From: Pinus tabuliformis
Taxonomy: Eukaryota > Streptophyta > Pinopsida > Pinales > Pinaceae
Direction of reading: 5' to 3'
DNA length: 64,000 bases
NCBI GenBank assembly: GCA_031772625.1
Contig: CM062810.1
Span: 872,049,650-872,113,649, forward strand
Under the pieces are notes generated by a model. It saw only the letters and a program-made list of their open reading frames with translations. It was not told the DNA's origin and made no database searches. Shown here one piece after another: positions 12,491 to 25,647 of the stretch. How positions within the stretch are numbered: position 1 is the first letter of the stretch; each line of letters starts with the position of its first letter. A program made the position numbers and the translations under genes.

Positions 12491-14225
12491 TGGAAAGCTA
12501 GAATCACTATGCTGCCTAGCTGAATGATGCAAAATCACATGTGATATCCTTATGAAAAATAATGGAAAACATGTCATTAGTAATCTAGCACAGAAACACT
12601 AAGAATATCTTGGGTGTAGCAGCAATAAACTAGCCAATTTTCATCTCAGCTAGCTTTATGTCACTCTTGGCTAGTGCATGCTAAAAATTAGAACTAATAT
12701 TTGTGTGGGTTTAAGTAAAAATTTCACTTGTGCCTTATTAAATTGGGTGAATGGAGAATGAGAATAAGAAAATATTCAAAATAGATTGGTTAATTCCAAA
12801 CCTATTGATTAAGAATATTTCCACAAAGAAACATTAACAAGACCTTTTCTCTACCTGACATAATACCATATTATCTATTCATTTTTGTCACATTCAATTG
12901 GATAAAATTGAGCTTTGATCATATCTTTTAACACTTCCAAATTAGTCACTAGTGGTTCATTTTCTGTTTCCTTTCTAATTGCATTACTCTCCCACCGTGC
13001 CAAAGCATGGATTTCAAGATTCAATTGATAAAATACAATATTTTCTTTACCAATTACTTCATACATATTGAAGTGTACATCCATTTGTTATAGCCAATGA
13101 TTGAATTAGATGGAATAAACTTCCCCAACATAAGGTTTGATATCTACCTTGGCTTCTTCATGAAAAGGTACTTGTGCCTTACTATAGTTTTATTCTCAAT
13201 TTCTAGTTGATCCTTTCACTTTTTCTTTGGCCTCCTTTATTATTTCTTTGGGTCTTCATGTCTCACCTTTATTTATGGCACTTCCCCAAATCTCACCACC
13301 AATCATTGTGACACCATTGATGTTAATGTAGATACAATCTACTCAATCCTCTGTAAGCTAACCCTTGGATCTTCATCTTGATCTCCTCCTTGATATTACC
13401 CTACCATTATTGGTGCACTACTTAGATAAAACCTTGGAAATAACTATTGTCCACTTCTTCTATAGTCAGTATAGGTACTCACCATACAAGCCTCGATAGG
13501 TTCACTGAAACTTCTACTTTGATACTATCTTATCTGTAAATAGTAGACCTATGGCCCATCCATCTCACCAATATGGATTCCCATCCAATATTTTTTTTAC
13601 AATTTTTCATTCATTACTCTCTCACTAGATTTAATAGAAGTGCGTTATGTGTAAAAGCTTCCATAGCACTAGATTCTATGTAAAATAGTCCATAGTAATA
13701 TCTTTTATTGTAAAAAATTATGTGGAAACAACCATTGGAATGACAACTTTTGTACTAGAGTATTTTTATTTGTTAGATAAGTACATATTCCCATCTATAA
13801 TAAAATAGCATAGAAATTAAATACATCGATTAAAGGATAAAATTAGTTCTTGAATGAATAAAATGAGATGCCCAATGACAAGATAATACTCAATTTGACA
13901 TCCTAACCAACTAGTAAGAAGGAAATATTCAGTGGATGGATTTAAAATGCTTAGTGATAAGGAATATTCCAAAGGGTTAATTTATGCACCTAACAACTAT
14001 AGAAAATACCCAAGGGCATATTTATACACCCAAAAAATATTTATAATACCTATGTGGCAAGTACAAATCCTAGAAAGCTTGGAAAAATTGTATAGGGTTG
14101 TGTTTGAACTCCCAATCAATTGGAAAAATGTCTATGGATGTGTTTGGACTCTTAGCTTTTGCGAAAAACATTTGTGATGTGTTTGGACAATCAACTACTT
14201 GGAGAATCTACCTAAGGACATATTT
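12456..14225 (-). repeat. Tandem unit 2 (~1.77 kb), gag-bearing
   Basis: Second copy of the unit starting at 'cccaatagagattttcatat', with all landmarks of unit 1 in the same order and its own minisatellite near 13,945-14,220. The offset to unit 1 is about 1,841 bp and to unit 3 about 1,770 bp. Confidence 0.75.
12875..13400 (-). pseudogene. Ty3/gypsy gag fragment in unit 2 (fossil)
   Basis: Minus-strand words MDVHFNMYEVIGKENI, LNLEIHALARWES and VLKDMIKAQFYPIE correspond one to one with the gag fragment in unit 1. Broken and partial. Confidence 0.7.
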
Positions 14226-14620
14226 TCATTCCCAATAGAGCCTTTCATATTTCCAACCATTGGAAAGATAGAATCACTATGCTACCTAGTCGAATGATGA
14301 AAAATCACATGTGTTATCCTTATGCAAAATAGTGGATAGAAGGCCATTACTAATATAGCATAGAAACACCAAGGATACATTGGGTGTAGTAGCAATAAAA
14401 TAGCCAATTTTAACCTCAGCTAGCTTTTTGTCACTTTGGGCTAGTGTGTGCTAAAAATCAAAACTAATATTTTTATGGTTTTAAGTAAAAACATTACTAG
14501 TTCTTTATTAAATTGGGTGAATGGAGAAAGGGGAGAAAAAAATATGAAAAATATATTAGTTAATTCCAAACCAGTTGATTAAGAAGATTTCCACAAATAA
14601 ACATTAATAAGAAGAAAGGT
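14226..14620 (-). repeat. Tandem unit 3, left part only
   Basis: Begins 'cccaatagagcctttcatat' and follows units 1 and 2 through the 'attgggtgaatggagaa' block. Similarity stops near 14,620, before the gag part would be reached. Confidence 0.65.
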
Positions 14621-17300
14621 ATATAATTTATTAAACATTCGACATAGAAGAGTAATGCCATTGGTTAATAGATAGCCTTGCATCACCAACCCTGAAAGTA
14701 CAATTCACAAGTTGAAAAGTCCTCAAGCTGCATTCTCATGTTCACCAAAATAAACCTCCTATGTTGCTGCAATATTTGCAAGATGGAAAGAGAAAGAGGG
14801 ATAAATAGATGAAATACGAAAATACTCCTAGACCACCAGTCAGAAAAATCCTCACTCACCTCCCCATCTAGATTACATAATGAAAATGGGATGGTGCATT
14901 CAATGTCTCTTAGAATAGTAAAGTAGATTATCCACAAGAACCCTTGGGATTAGGAAAAGGAGTGTGCGCAAGGAGATGTAGATTCCCCTTATTAAAAAAT
15001 TATTAGCAGACAAAAATGACTAAAACAAGTGAAACATCAAATCCATCTTTGTTACATATTGTTCATCAATCCACTTAAAAATGTCTAGATGAGATACATG
15101 AGTGTTGTTTATAAAAACAAAGCTCTGTCTAGTCTTACACTATCTTGAGCTATGCCTGAATTTTCTAAATGTGTCTATGACTCATCTCTAGCTGTTATAA
15201 CTCTAGTCCAAGCTTTTCGAGGCCAACTAGAATCAACTTTATTGTTTTGTGGCTTCTTGGTCATCAAATTATTTTCAAGAAAGCATGGATTCGACAATTT
15301 TGGATGCTTTTCAATCTCATCTAACTTATATCCAAAAAACCATGTTTCTTCTTTGAGAGAATGTCTCGGATCATCTGTGCATTTACATCATATGACTCCT
15401 TGTTCCTATATGATTCTTCCATAATGTTAATTGGAGGAAAGTTTTCCCGCTGAATATTCACACATCCATTGAAGGAAATGTGGGATAATTTTAGGTATAT
15501 TGTATACAAATCAATTTTTTGAGACACAGACAAGGTGTTTCACTACAAAAATAAGATAAACTACACAAGTTTCAAGATAAACAACAAGAGAAATATAATG
15601 AGAAATTGTCATTCTATCACACTTTCTATTGTGTCTTATAATCAAGAATATGGTAGTCTGAACCATTTTCCTTGATCAATTGTAGTTTATTAAGAGAAAT
15701 TTTATCCTAGGTAATATTATTACAACTTGTGAAGTTCTTGAATGAGTATCAAGTACTAGTCACATAATTATAGATGAAGATAGGAATAATAAATATGACT
15801 CCTAAGGAATTTTTTCTATTAGGGTGCACTTCTTCAAGCTTAGAAAAAATAATGTAAATCTCCAAATGGTGTACCCCCTTGCATACTAGGAATAAGGAGA
15901 AAATGTAGTGTAAATAATTTATTAATGTTCCCTCCATGCAAGTGGGAAAAAATATAATGTATTCCCTTTAAGTGCCAAAAAGGTTATAATTTATAACTCC
16001 TCATGCTACTATGAACAGGTAAGTGACTCCCTTAAGTGGAGTGCCCTCATTTTCTAGGAATGAACACTTTTAACATGTCAGAAATAGGTTATAAAGGAGA
16101 GAGTGTACAATTGGTAATTGCCACTACATTAGCGCCTCCATTGTAGTTGAGTGATGCATCGTATTTGTTGCTAAGGAAACTCACATTGGTGTGTTCTTCT
16201 CCTCATTGTTGTTGTAATGAGTGTTTAAAAATGGTCGCAAGGGATGTTCCCTTAAGAATGGTAATATATTAACAAAAAAATTTCATTGTCATGCTAATAG
16301 ATCTACATCCAAAAGGTGTAAATACAACAAAAATATCCCCTCAAACAAGTGTTGATGCACAACCTTTCTCTCAAATATGACTTTCTTTTGTTGTTTGGCT
16401 ATGTGATTTTTGTGTATGGGTGTGTTCACACTGGTAAAAAATGTGTAATCTTCTCTTCCTATATGTTGTTTCTAAAAAATTTGCACAACTGACATTTGTG
16501 CTTAAATGGGAGCTGGAACTTCCCTTTTACAAACAAAGTTCTAAAAAGGGTTTAAAGTGAAGAGTTAACATATCAGTTTCATATTTGAGGGAAAAAAATT
16601 GAAGATGAGTCAATTCCTAATTTTGAAAATGGATGAATACCATACACATGATGAGAGAATAGCTGATGAGAAGAGGTTTCTTAAATATGTCTTGGAGCTC
16701 ATTTTTATCCCCATTCCTTTACTCTTTTCACCTACATTTTCAATCTTTTTACCTATATTGTACTTATTTTACCTTCTATACTATACCATTTACTACTAAA
16801 ACCCTATCATCGTATGACTAGAGGTAAAGGCATTATACTTAGAATTATTTTGATGTTTTTGGTTAATTTATGATAGATTATAGGATCATACTTATTATGC
16901 CATTTGTAACTATCTATTTTATTGGACTCATAGCTATGGATACTGTTGGTAGGTGAATGGAAATCTAAACAGCTGGTCAAAACATGAGGAGTTGGACACT
17001 TCATCATTTAAGTGTCATTGTCATTCTGTACTTAAAACTTCGTTTACAATTATGTATTTAAGGTGACAGTCAATGATCGACGAATTATTTTGGTGGAATA
17101 GTAAGCGGTTTATGGGATCTTCTGGCATATCATACATCAATATCCATGTGGAAGATGATAGAAAGCGGCTTTTTAAGTTAAACACATCCAACTGAAGTCT
17201 AATTGATTCATGTGCACCAGATTTAGGATTGATCTTATGAGATATTATATAGCCTATGATAGTCATCGATCAACAATTTGCTATCTTAAGAGATAGTCAG
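14621..17300. other. No gene recognised
   Basis: AT-rich sequence with short open frames on both strands (for example 14,683-14,937 minus, 15,152-15,424 plus and 17,021-17,266 minus), none with a recognisable domain. It may be old LTR-element DNA, but I cannot assign it. Confidence 0.35.
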
Positions 17301-19205
17301 ATAAACCTAGTATCCATCGGCTATCTTCTTAAACGCCTGATGATCTTGAATTTGTTTTACTGCCAAGTAATGATGATGATGTAATGTTCCAGACTCATTG
17401 ATTTTGAAAAATTATGTTATTTTTTAGAGTCCAGACTATGTATGTCAATGCTTAAGCTTTGATCTAATTCAGTTCCATCATTTTTCTACTGTAAGTAATT
17501 ATGGTTTCATTTTGAATTTCATTTTATTGAGTTAATTTAACTTGCTCCATGCATGGAAAGGGACCACCACCTTTGGAACCAAGTTTATAGTTAGTCTAGA
17601 TCTGGGATTAATTTACTGTGTTCATTTTACATAACATATCATGTGATTGTTTTGTTTTCGAATGGTTTAATTGATTCCGAGCTAAGTCTTTATTTCAATC
17701 CTCTACATTAAATTGAAAAACTAAACTTTCCTAATTAATGCATAGAAACAGAGTAGTGACTTAGATTGTTAATCATCTCTTCTTAAGAGCCTCATCATAT
17801 CGATGTGTTGTGAATCGTTATAATTTGAATTATTAATAGAATTTTGATTAGTATTCTAAACCTTATACTGTTTAACCCTTTGATTTCAATAGTGTACATG
17901 GATAGTTCAGCATTATGTTTCTCAATCGATTGTGTTGTATAATGAATACAGGATTGTTTACTTTGGAATTGCATGGAGGATTATGAAATTCCTTTGAGTT
18001 TTGTGAGAATAATGGTTTGGTTTCTCGAGCTCTATTCACTAGTTTTAGATCTCTAAGATTAGTTTAACAATTTAGTTTATTTAATTTTGCTAGTAGTCTC
18101 AAACTTACAGATTCTATGTGATCTTGTAGAATTTTTGCTGTGATTTAAGCCTTGGACTTTGGCGTGTATGCAATCATTATGACTTTGTTTCATTCGTGAA
18201 CTAGTTAGGTTTCTTAAAATTGTTACCATAGATAGTAGTCAGATTTCCCTTTTAAAAAGTAGTTAGGTTTCTTTCGATTTCGATTGTGAATAAGTAGTGC
18301 AACTGTATTCCTAATTAGGAACAGAGTGTCTAATTTTCTTAAATTGTCACTTAGATTTCCTTCTAGTTTGATTAGGGTAGTTGATTTGATAAATCTCTCA
18401 ACAGTAGGGCTCAGTTTCCTTAAATGTAATTTGTCAAAATTTCTTTGAGTATCATTTCAGTTGCTTTGAGATAGGTAGTGTTTGCATATGAATGTTGAAT
18501 ATATTTCTTTGATTGAGTTAAATTAGAGAAATCCAAAGCTTAATTTCAATTTCACATTCCCTAGCTTAATTTTGATTTCTCATTCACTAGTTTAATTTAG
18601 ATTTCAATTTCATTAGATTAATTTACATTTAATCTTCATGATTTTTGATTTAGTGATTCATATTTTATCTTTATTAGAATTAGAACAGTCAAATGAGTGT
18701 TTCCCATTAAACGTAATTTGAATTCTATAACTAGCATTTCATAAGTCAGAGTGATTTTATTGTTAAGAGAAATAGTATTTGAAATTATTTGTTTGAGTTT
18801 TTCGTTATAGAAGTAATTTGTAGCAAGCCCATCTTAGTTGTAATATTCTTGTTTAAACGAGTGATTGAATAGAGTTAAAATAGGAATGGATTCTATAGGA
18901 TTTAATGAATGAGTTCTTTAATATTTAGTGAGTGAGTTTGTTGAGAATTAAGTCTTTTAAAACAAGTACAATTTATGTGAAGCTTTGTTAGAGCAGCACA
19001 CTTGATTCATTGTTGAATGCTTTAAGTAGATACAGGAGTTTGAGTAACTATGCTTTTGTACTTAAAGATTGATTATAAGAGGAAATCACCTACTCTGTAA
19101 TTAGATCCTGAATCTGAACCAATACGCAGTGTAGCTCAGTGATTATGATCCTTGTTTGATGATTTAATATTAGGATCTTTAAAATAACGAATTAAAACTC
19201 TCAAA
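17300..19205 (+). mobile_element. Probable 5' LTR/leader of the gag element (left end unresolved)
   Basis: T-rich, gene-free DNA immediately left of a tRNA primer-binding-like site. The LTR should end just before that site ('aaactctca' about 19,200). Its left end cannot be set because the matching LTR is outside the window. Confidence 0.4.
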
Positions 19206-19208
19206 TTT

Positions 19209-19232
19209 TTTAGCGCCATTGCCAGGGAGTTG
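19209..19232 (+). other. Primer-binding-like site of the gag element
   Basis: 'tagcgccattgccagggagt' resembles the intact site 'tggcgccgttgccgggga' that follows the 5' LTR of element E at 23,666, with a few changes. It marks the start of the internal region. Confidence 0.6.
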
Positions 19233-19344
19233 TAATTGGTTGATGTAATAATTTATTTTACAAAGTTACAAAGATATTTGCAAGATAGTCAGAAGGCGGA
19301 GAGTGTATGGTAAGACGTGAGGGAAGAGCCACACATCCACTTTT

Positions 19345-21367
19345 GTGGGGTTTCTCCAAAGTCTGATCGTCTTTCTGGATCTTTGTGCTATTATTTATTA
19401 TCTTATGCATAGAAGTAAAAGTAGGCCTAGGGATAGCAAAGGTAGATTTATTTCAGACACACAATTATTTTCAGGTCTATTTGGTCCAACAAAAACACCT
19501 CAAGCTAGCTCATTTAATCATTATACAGGTGTCAACAGAGGAGGAGGAGGCACTAACAACAAGGTGCGATCAACAAAGGAATCACCCCTCAAAAGGGGGA
19601 TTGAACAAACCGAAGTTGTGCCTCAACAAGCAAAAATTGTCTTGGGAACCAAAACATAAACAACATTGTGCTCATTCCACAAGTGTTATCAACAACTAGA
19701 CATCCTCACCAAGATTTAGGGCCTCAAAACTTTAAAATCAACCCGATTGAGTCTTCTCCCAGCCACATCGTTATAACAAAACAAGATCCCGAATATGTAG
19801 TAAAAATGGCCAACAAAGGAGGAGGAGACAATAGGAAAAATGTATGAAACTAGGGCGAAGGAGAGGGTACATGACAACCTCTATTTGGGGGGAACAACGA
19901 TGGACCAAGTGGCGAGCTAGACGAGAAAGAGGAATAGGAAACAACTTTTGCATTCTCTATCTTGGACATAGCTAGAGATGTTACCATGAAGAATATACTG
20001 CTCGCATCTCTTCTAATTTTTCGTGGTGTGTCATTTAAAGACCCTGATGCATTTATATTTGAATTTGATATCCTTTGCAGAAGCTATAATTATTATAACG
20101 ATGCACAAAAATTGAAATTATTCCCTGCCACCCTAAAAGACTTAGCCTTGATATGGTACATGAGCCTAGGAGAACATACCATTTATTCCTGGTACGATAT
20201 GAAATCTATTTTCCTTAAAAAATATTAGGACAACTATAAAAGTAGAGATGTAAATGATATCTTTAGGATGCAACAAATGGAGGATGAAAGCCTAGAAGAA
20301 TATCTAGAGAGATTCCTTTATAACTATCATAAGTCATGAGGGGGAGCCTTAGATGAATGGTCCATTAGGACTATCTTCTTGAAAGGATTAAGGGAAGAAT
20401 GTATTGAGACACTGAATCTCTTAAGTGTTGGTGATATTTATAAAAACCATTTTTCTAAAGTACCTGAATGATGTCAAACCTATTCAAGGAGTCAAGCTAA
20501 AGTAGGTAAAATACTTGTGGACAACCCAAGAGGTTATGTGCCCAAGAACTCGAAATCTGTACCTAATGTTGTTACCAGGGTTGAGCTGGGAAATCTTTTG
20601 GAAAATTTTAAAATAGAGATTTTAAACACCATTAGTGACCAGCTAGACACCTTGAAAATTAAGAGAAAACAAGAAGAGGAGAGAGCTTCCATGGAAATCT
20701 TCTATCTTAAATGTAAATGAAAACCTATGGAGAGGGAATGGCCTATAAATGTGATTGAAATATCTGGAATTTGTGCCTTGGAACATGCCACTAAAAATTG
20801 CCTAGCCATTCCCAGATTTCAAGCCATTTATAAAGGCAGTACGGAGGCTGATGATCCATATCAAATAAACAAAAAGCCTTCATGGAAAGGGCCAAATAAA
20901 AACATGTATCAGGACCCTAACCGTAAAAACTTCATTCAAAACTAGCCATGGAACTTTCAACCATCCTACCCCCTTGGAGTTATCAAGAACCCCAAAATTT
21001 CCCATGGAACCAAGGGTGGAGAGGAATGTTTTATGGGAATACATTCCAGCACCAAAATCAGCCATATTGTCAATACCAAAGCATGCCTAACATGCCCTAC
21101 ACATAGAATATCCCTCCATATCACCAAGGATATAACCCAAATTATTATCAACAACCCTCACTGCCACCACCTAATTTGCACCAACTTTTACCCTCAAGCT
21201 CTAACTTATTACCTCAGTAGGAATGACAATCATTTAATCAACCATCTCCTACATTTCTACCTGCACAACCCATGCTAACCCCAACAATAATAAACCTCCT
21301 CAACATGTGAAAAACATGGAATTTCATCATTTTCCTACCTATGTTATTTTTGATGTCCTATTGATGG
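19345..21367 (+). mobile_element. Ty3/gypsy gag region, plus strand, interrupted by element X (fossil)
   Basis: Plus-strand frames give a recognisable gag order. First is a basic N-terminal part (RSKSRPRDSKGRF). Then comes the gag core near 19,962-20,480 with DPDAFIFEFDILCRSY, KLKLFPATLKDLALIWYM and MEDESLEEYLERF. Last is a Pro/Gln/Tyr-rich tail with PSYPPWSYQEPQNF-like and YQQPSLPPP-like words. The core is the family that pools capsid domains of Athila/Tat-side plant elements. It is broken in several places. Protease and polymerase are not present because element X inserted at 21,367; the rest lies beyond the window. Confidence 0.78.
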
Positions 21368-22187
21368 TGTTGTATCTACCAACATTCAGGGGATCACCCC
21401 AGTATGAAGTCCCAGCTAGACCTCACATCGTTTGGTGTGGGAGTCCCATCTGGTATGATGGCCCGGTTGCCATTATCTTAAGGATTTTCCTCAAATCTTG
21501 CATGTTGTCACAGGAGAGTGGTCTTCTTTGTCTTCGAGAAGTGAGGTTCGTGTGCCTCATTAGTGTAAGTGTCACTTGTGTCGATGGTTCTCTTAGTGTA
21601 GAGGGAGAGGGTGAGAGTGAGTCCCAGGTCAGTTGGGAGAAGTCCAAACTCTGATAGGAACACACAACATAATAATACATGCACAGCTTCTGGCGAAATA
21701 GTCCACATGGATGTGGCAGTCACAACACACAAGGGAAGGTAACACGTATAACACTCAGCGGATTAGTCCACACGAGTGTAATGGTTGTTATAACAAGTTT
21801 CATGTGAAAGGTTTGTTTGATGTCCAAGAGAGTAGTCTACACGGGCCAAACAATGTTAGCAGCATATACACCACATTTTCATTAACATATGCGTATTACA
21901 ACAAGTGAGTTAGTTCAAATGTAGAAAAAAAGTTAAAGCAACATGCATCACAAGTGTTAAATACTAGTCTTACAACAGTTAAAATACATGTGTGAAAATC
22001 TGTTGGCCTGTTAATAGGCTTCTTAATTAAGCAAAAGTTCCAAGACACATCGTTACACCATACATCACTAACCCCATGTGAGGGGCGTTGGAGCCACTAC
22101 TTACTCCTCAAAAGAAATATTATAGACCCTCTTGGCTATGTGGGAGGAGTTGAGGTGAAAAGTCCTTTTCATGTACAAATGAGGGGG

Positions 22188-22195
22188 TATTTATA
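22188..22195 (-). promoter_or_regulatory. TATA box of element X, left LTR
   Basis: TATAAATA read on the minus strand, in a well conserved stretch shared with the right LTR copy. Confidence 0.55.
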
Positions 22196-22379
22196 ACCAA
22201 GGGTGAAATTGACCCTTGTGGCTATTCGACTACCCTCACGACTATTTGACTTCCATGACTTTTCGACTTCACATGACTCTTTGTACAACAAGTGGGTCTC
22301 TTGGACTTCCACGTTACATTACATTGATTTCACAACATGGCCCATAGTGGAGATGTGGACAACATGACTCATGACACAA

Positions 22380-22384
22380 CTCGA
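22380..22384. repeat. Target-site duplication CTCGA, left side of element E
   Basis: Identical to 31,858-31,862 on the other side of element E. The uninterrupted homologous site in the other X LTR (about 37,790: 'acaactcaacatgac') shows the empty-site context. Confidence 0.92.
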
Positions 22385-23662
22385 TGTTGGGCCTCAAAAT
22401 AGTCCCTATTTTCACTCCATTATTCACCAATATCTTCACATTTTACCTTCATGTCACCTCCATTCCACCTCCATATCATTACATTTACCTCATTATTGGG
22501 TTATAACAATGCTTTTCCAAAGTTTATGAATTCTTAACATTTTTAAGTGGATTTATGGCTAAACTTTAGAAAATAAGATGCTTATACTTATACCTAACAA
22601 TTAGAATGAGTTTGTTGACATGTGTAGGCACAAAGGAAGCTTCCATGGCATCTTTATGTGGCCTTGAATGATCAAATTCGAATTTGATAAGATAAAGCCT
22701 CATGGAAAAGATCATGATCTCATGGAGAAGATCATGGACCTCATGGAGGAGATCATGGAGGATAGGGTTATGTGTCTAGATAGTTGAGAAATGTATGGAA
22801 CTAAAGAGAGATTAGTGGATCATCATTATGAGTTTGTTATCTCATCCTATTGTATAAATAGGAGTACCTCCTCCATTCCAAAGGGAGGACTCTTGGAGCA
22901 TTGTATCCAACTTATGATGGAATAGAATAAAGCTTCATTTTGCATATATTTCCATTATGTAGTTATAGATATAAGTTGTACATATATTTCCATTATGTAG
23001 TTTTAGATATAAGTTGCCTTAATGTAGTATATGGAATAGCTTGTCACTTTGTTCTTAGGAGAATTGAGCTCACTCTAGAAGGATCAAAGGAACATGTGAT
23101 TTCATATTAGATCTTATTTCATTTAATTGCTTAGATGTTTGATGTTTGAGGATTTGTTTGTGATTGATGAATGAGTTTTAAATCTTATCAGCATATGAGA
23201 GGATAACCAAGGGTCTAAGTTAGGCTCTCTCTCTATTTGATTTGCATGATAACTGAAATTCATTCTTTTGCTTTTAAGTTTCAAGTTATTTCATTTCGTA
23301 TGCTTATGGATGAATCTTAGTTTAGTTTGGATTAGTACATGAGAGGAAAATCAAGAGACTAAGTTAGTCTTTCTCTCTCTTTGAATCTGAACAACAATTA
23401 AAGTTCATTCTCTTGTCTTCATTTCAAGTTTCTAGTTTTATGTAATCAATGATTTCTTTATGATACTGTAGGGAAGGAAAACCAGAACCTCCTTAGTTAG
23501 GAGCCTCTTCCCTTGCATATTATATTGAATCGTAAATAATTTAGATAGACATAGAGTTAGTTGCCTACTCCTGCATATATTTTGTTGGCATCATCACAAG
23601 CTTACGAGTTTCCCTAGTCGATAATTTAATGCAGCAATTTAAGCCCAATAAATTGCCCAACA
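22385..23662 (+). repeat. Element E 5' LTR
   Basis: Direct repeat of 30,580-31,857, both 1,278 bp, with TG...CA ends. A TATAAATA promoter word lies at 22,853-22,860. Confidence 0.93.
22853..22860 (+). promoter_or_regulatory. TATA box in element E 5' LTR
   Basis: TATAAATA in 'attgtataaatagg'. The 3' LTR has the same word at 31,048-31,055. Confidence 0.6.
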
Positions 23663-23665
23663 TTT

Positions 23666-23683
23666 TGGCGCCGTTGCCGGGGA
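23666..23683 (+). other. Primer-binding site of element E
   Basis: 'tggcgccgttgccgggga' starts 3 bases after the LTR end. The word is common in plant Athila/Tat-side gypsy elements. Which tRNA it pairs with (Asp is often cited) is from memory. Confidence 0.8.
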
Positions 23684-23999
23684 TGGTGCTAAGGGATTTG
23701 GCATTAGGAATTTAATTCAGTACTAGTATTTTTCTTTAGACAAAATAATTTGTGAAACCTGGTGACAGCAGGATCTTCACAAAGGAGTTTAACTTTGAGT
23801 TTTCTAATGTTTCAGTATTTAGCTAGTTTTAAATTCAATCCTTTTTGAAAGCCCCCTGCATAAATAAACACAAATCAATCGATTAGTATGCTCTCTTCTT
23901 GCACTTCATGCGATCAGGAAGATTAGAAAATCTATTGATTTCGTTTGAATAAGAATACTCTTACTGGAGAACTAACTTGCAAAAGACAATAAAGAATTT

Positions 24000-24430
24000 T
24001 GTGAATGAAAAAAAACATCTTTAAATTTTTAGATGAAAATTGAAATTTAGTTTTTTTTAATTTTAGAAATAAAAATTCCCACAAATAATAATAATATATA
24101 TATACATATTATTATTGAAAAAAAAACTAACCATTTCTTTTGTTTTTTTTAAGATATTTAAAAAACTAACTTCATTTTAGTTATTGTTTAATTTTAGAAT
24201 ATTTCTTTATTAGGTTTTAATAAAAAAATTGTTGATTTTACAACTTAAAAAACATCTCAACTTAAATAACAAATTAAAAAAAAAAAATTGTTTTTTAATT
24301 TGTTGTTTTAAAAATCTAAAGCAATAAATAAAATCAACATAAAAAATAAAAAATATATGTTTCATTTCTTTTAATATTTTCTTTTTAAGATTTGTTGTTT
24401 AAAAAAAAAAAAAAACAAATAAATAAAAAA
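24000..24430. repeat. AT-rich block left of the captured gene
   Basis: Runs of A and T. Part of it (about 24,195-24,250, 'tttctttattaggttttaat') is repeated in direct orientation at about 26,710-26,765, so the gene-derived segment sits between two copies of the same AT-rich sequence. Confidence 0.5.
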
Positions 24431-24954
24431 AATTATGGGTTTTACTGAACGATGGAGCTGATTCCATGAGAAATATCAGGAGGAGATCGTGCCAAGATTC
24501 TCTAGCATGATCAAAGAATCCTGATTTTTCTGCATTGGTTGTTTCGATTTGATCTAGGGTTTAAGATGCTCAGGGTGTGGGAACCAATGAGTCAGCGGAA
24601 AAGAGGCGTCTTCATGGTGACGCGTTGAGGAAGGCGGTGTACATGTCGCACAAACGTGCGGTGGGACGAGGGGCATAAATGCAATAAGATTTTGCGGCAT
24701 ACTGAGAGAGCTTGCCAAACTTCAAATTAGTTATTATCATGTCCGATCATAGCGATACGAAGGCGAGGCAAATCACTTTGACCATCTCCATTTTGAAACA
24801 AATTTAACAATCTCTCACGGTCCCGGAGTGAGGATTGGATATTTCTGTACTGTGCAGGATAACATAGCTAATATAATATAATTTCAAGTACCTTCTACTA
24901 TGTTTGGATCGACAACACTCCTTTTCACTCCTGGAATCCATGGAATCGACCACA

Positions 24955-25400
24955 TTAGTGAAGATGATAATCATGGCAGAGAATTTTAGACATCAGGTTA
25001 AGTTTTGAGGGCTGAAGATGGTGTAGAGAGGTCCTTACCATTTCTGGTAATGCTTTCACTTGGACTCTAAAAACAAGCCTTTCAGGAAACAGCGTACTCA
25101 TGGACTGGGATATGAAGGCGTCTTCCTCTCCATGGGAGTGGGAGATATCTGTTAAAAAAGAGCCACCACCTACATTCTCTTGCACACAATCGGTTGGATC
25201 CATTCCAAGCTCAACTGTCGAACTTTTTGAAAGCTTGTTCCCACTATGTTGATCTAAGGCATGAAGCAAGTTAATCAGATGCACAGAATTAACCCCAGAC
25301 CGTGAAAACAAAAGAGTGTCCTTTCCAATCGCTTGCCTCATAAGCTTGTCAAATGGTTCTTGTCCTTTCCTATCTGATTTATCCTGAGCCTCGACTTCAT
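24955..25400 (-). pseudogene. Exon-like frame opposite the SPL fragment, unidentified
   Basis: An uninterrupted minus-strand frame of about 146 codons whose coding part reads smoothly (HLINLLHALDQHSGNKL, FLTDISHSHGEEDAF, LFPERLVFRVQVKALPEM). It is followed at about 25,038 by GTAAGG, a good splice-donor word, after which the reading becomes nondescript. It could be another exon of the same SPL locus that has been inverted, since an acidic stretch ending in a xLVFxxx.K.P segment is loosely reminiscent of large SPL proteins. It could also be a second captured gene. I cannot decide, and I do not assign a function. Confidence 0.4.
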
Positions 25401-25647
25401 CTCAGTATTTGATGATGGTTCAAACAAACCTGTTCCTGTTATTTTTCCAAATGGTCGCATATTAAATAATAAGAATTGCAATATTTTAATCTCGGTTCCT
25501 TCTTCTGCTTCTTCAGATCACCCCTGCAATTATTAGTCATCCCGCCTGCAGCTTTCACTTCAAGACCCTTCGCGAACTCAGCAGAGCCTATTAGCGGCGA
25601 TCAGAGGACAATTTCTTTACAAGAAAGGGGAGTTCAATCCCGTAAAA

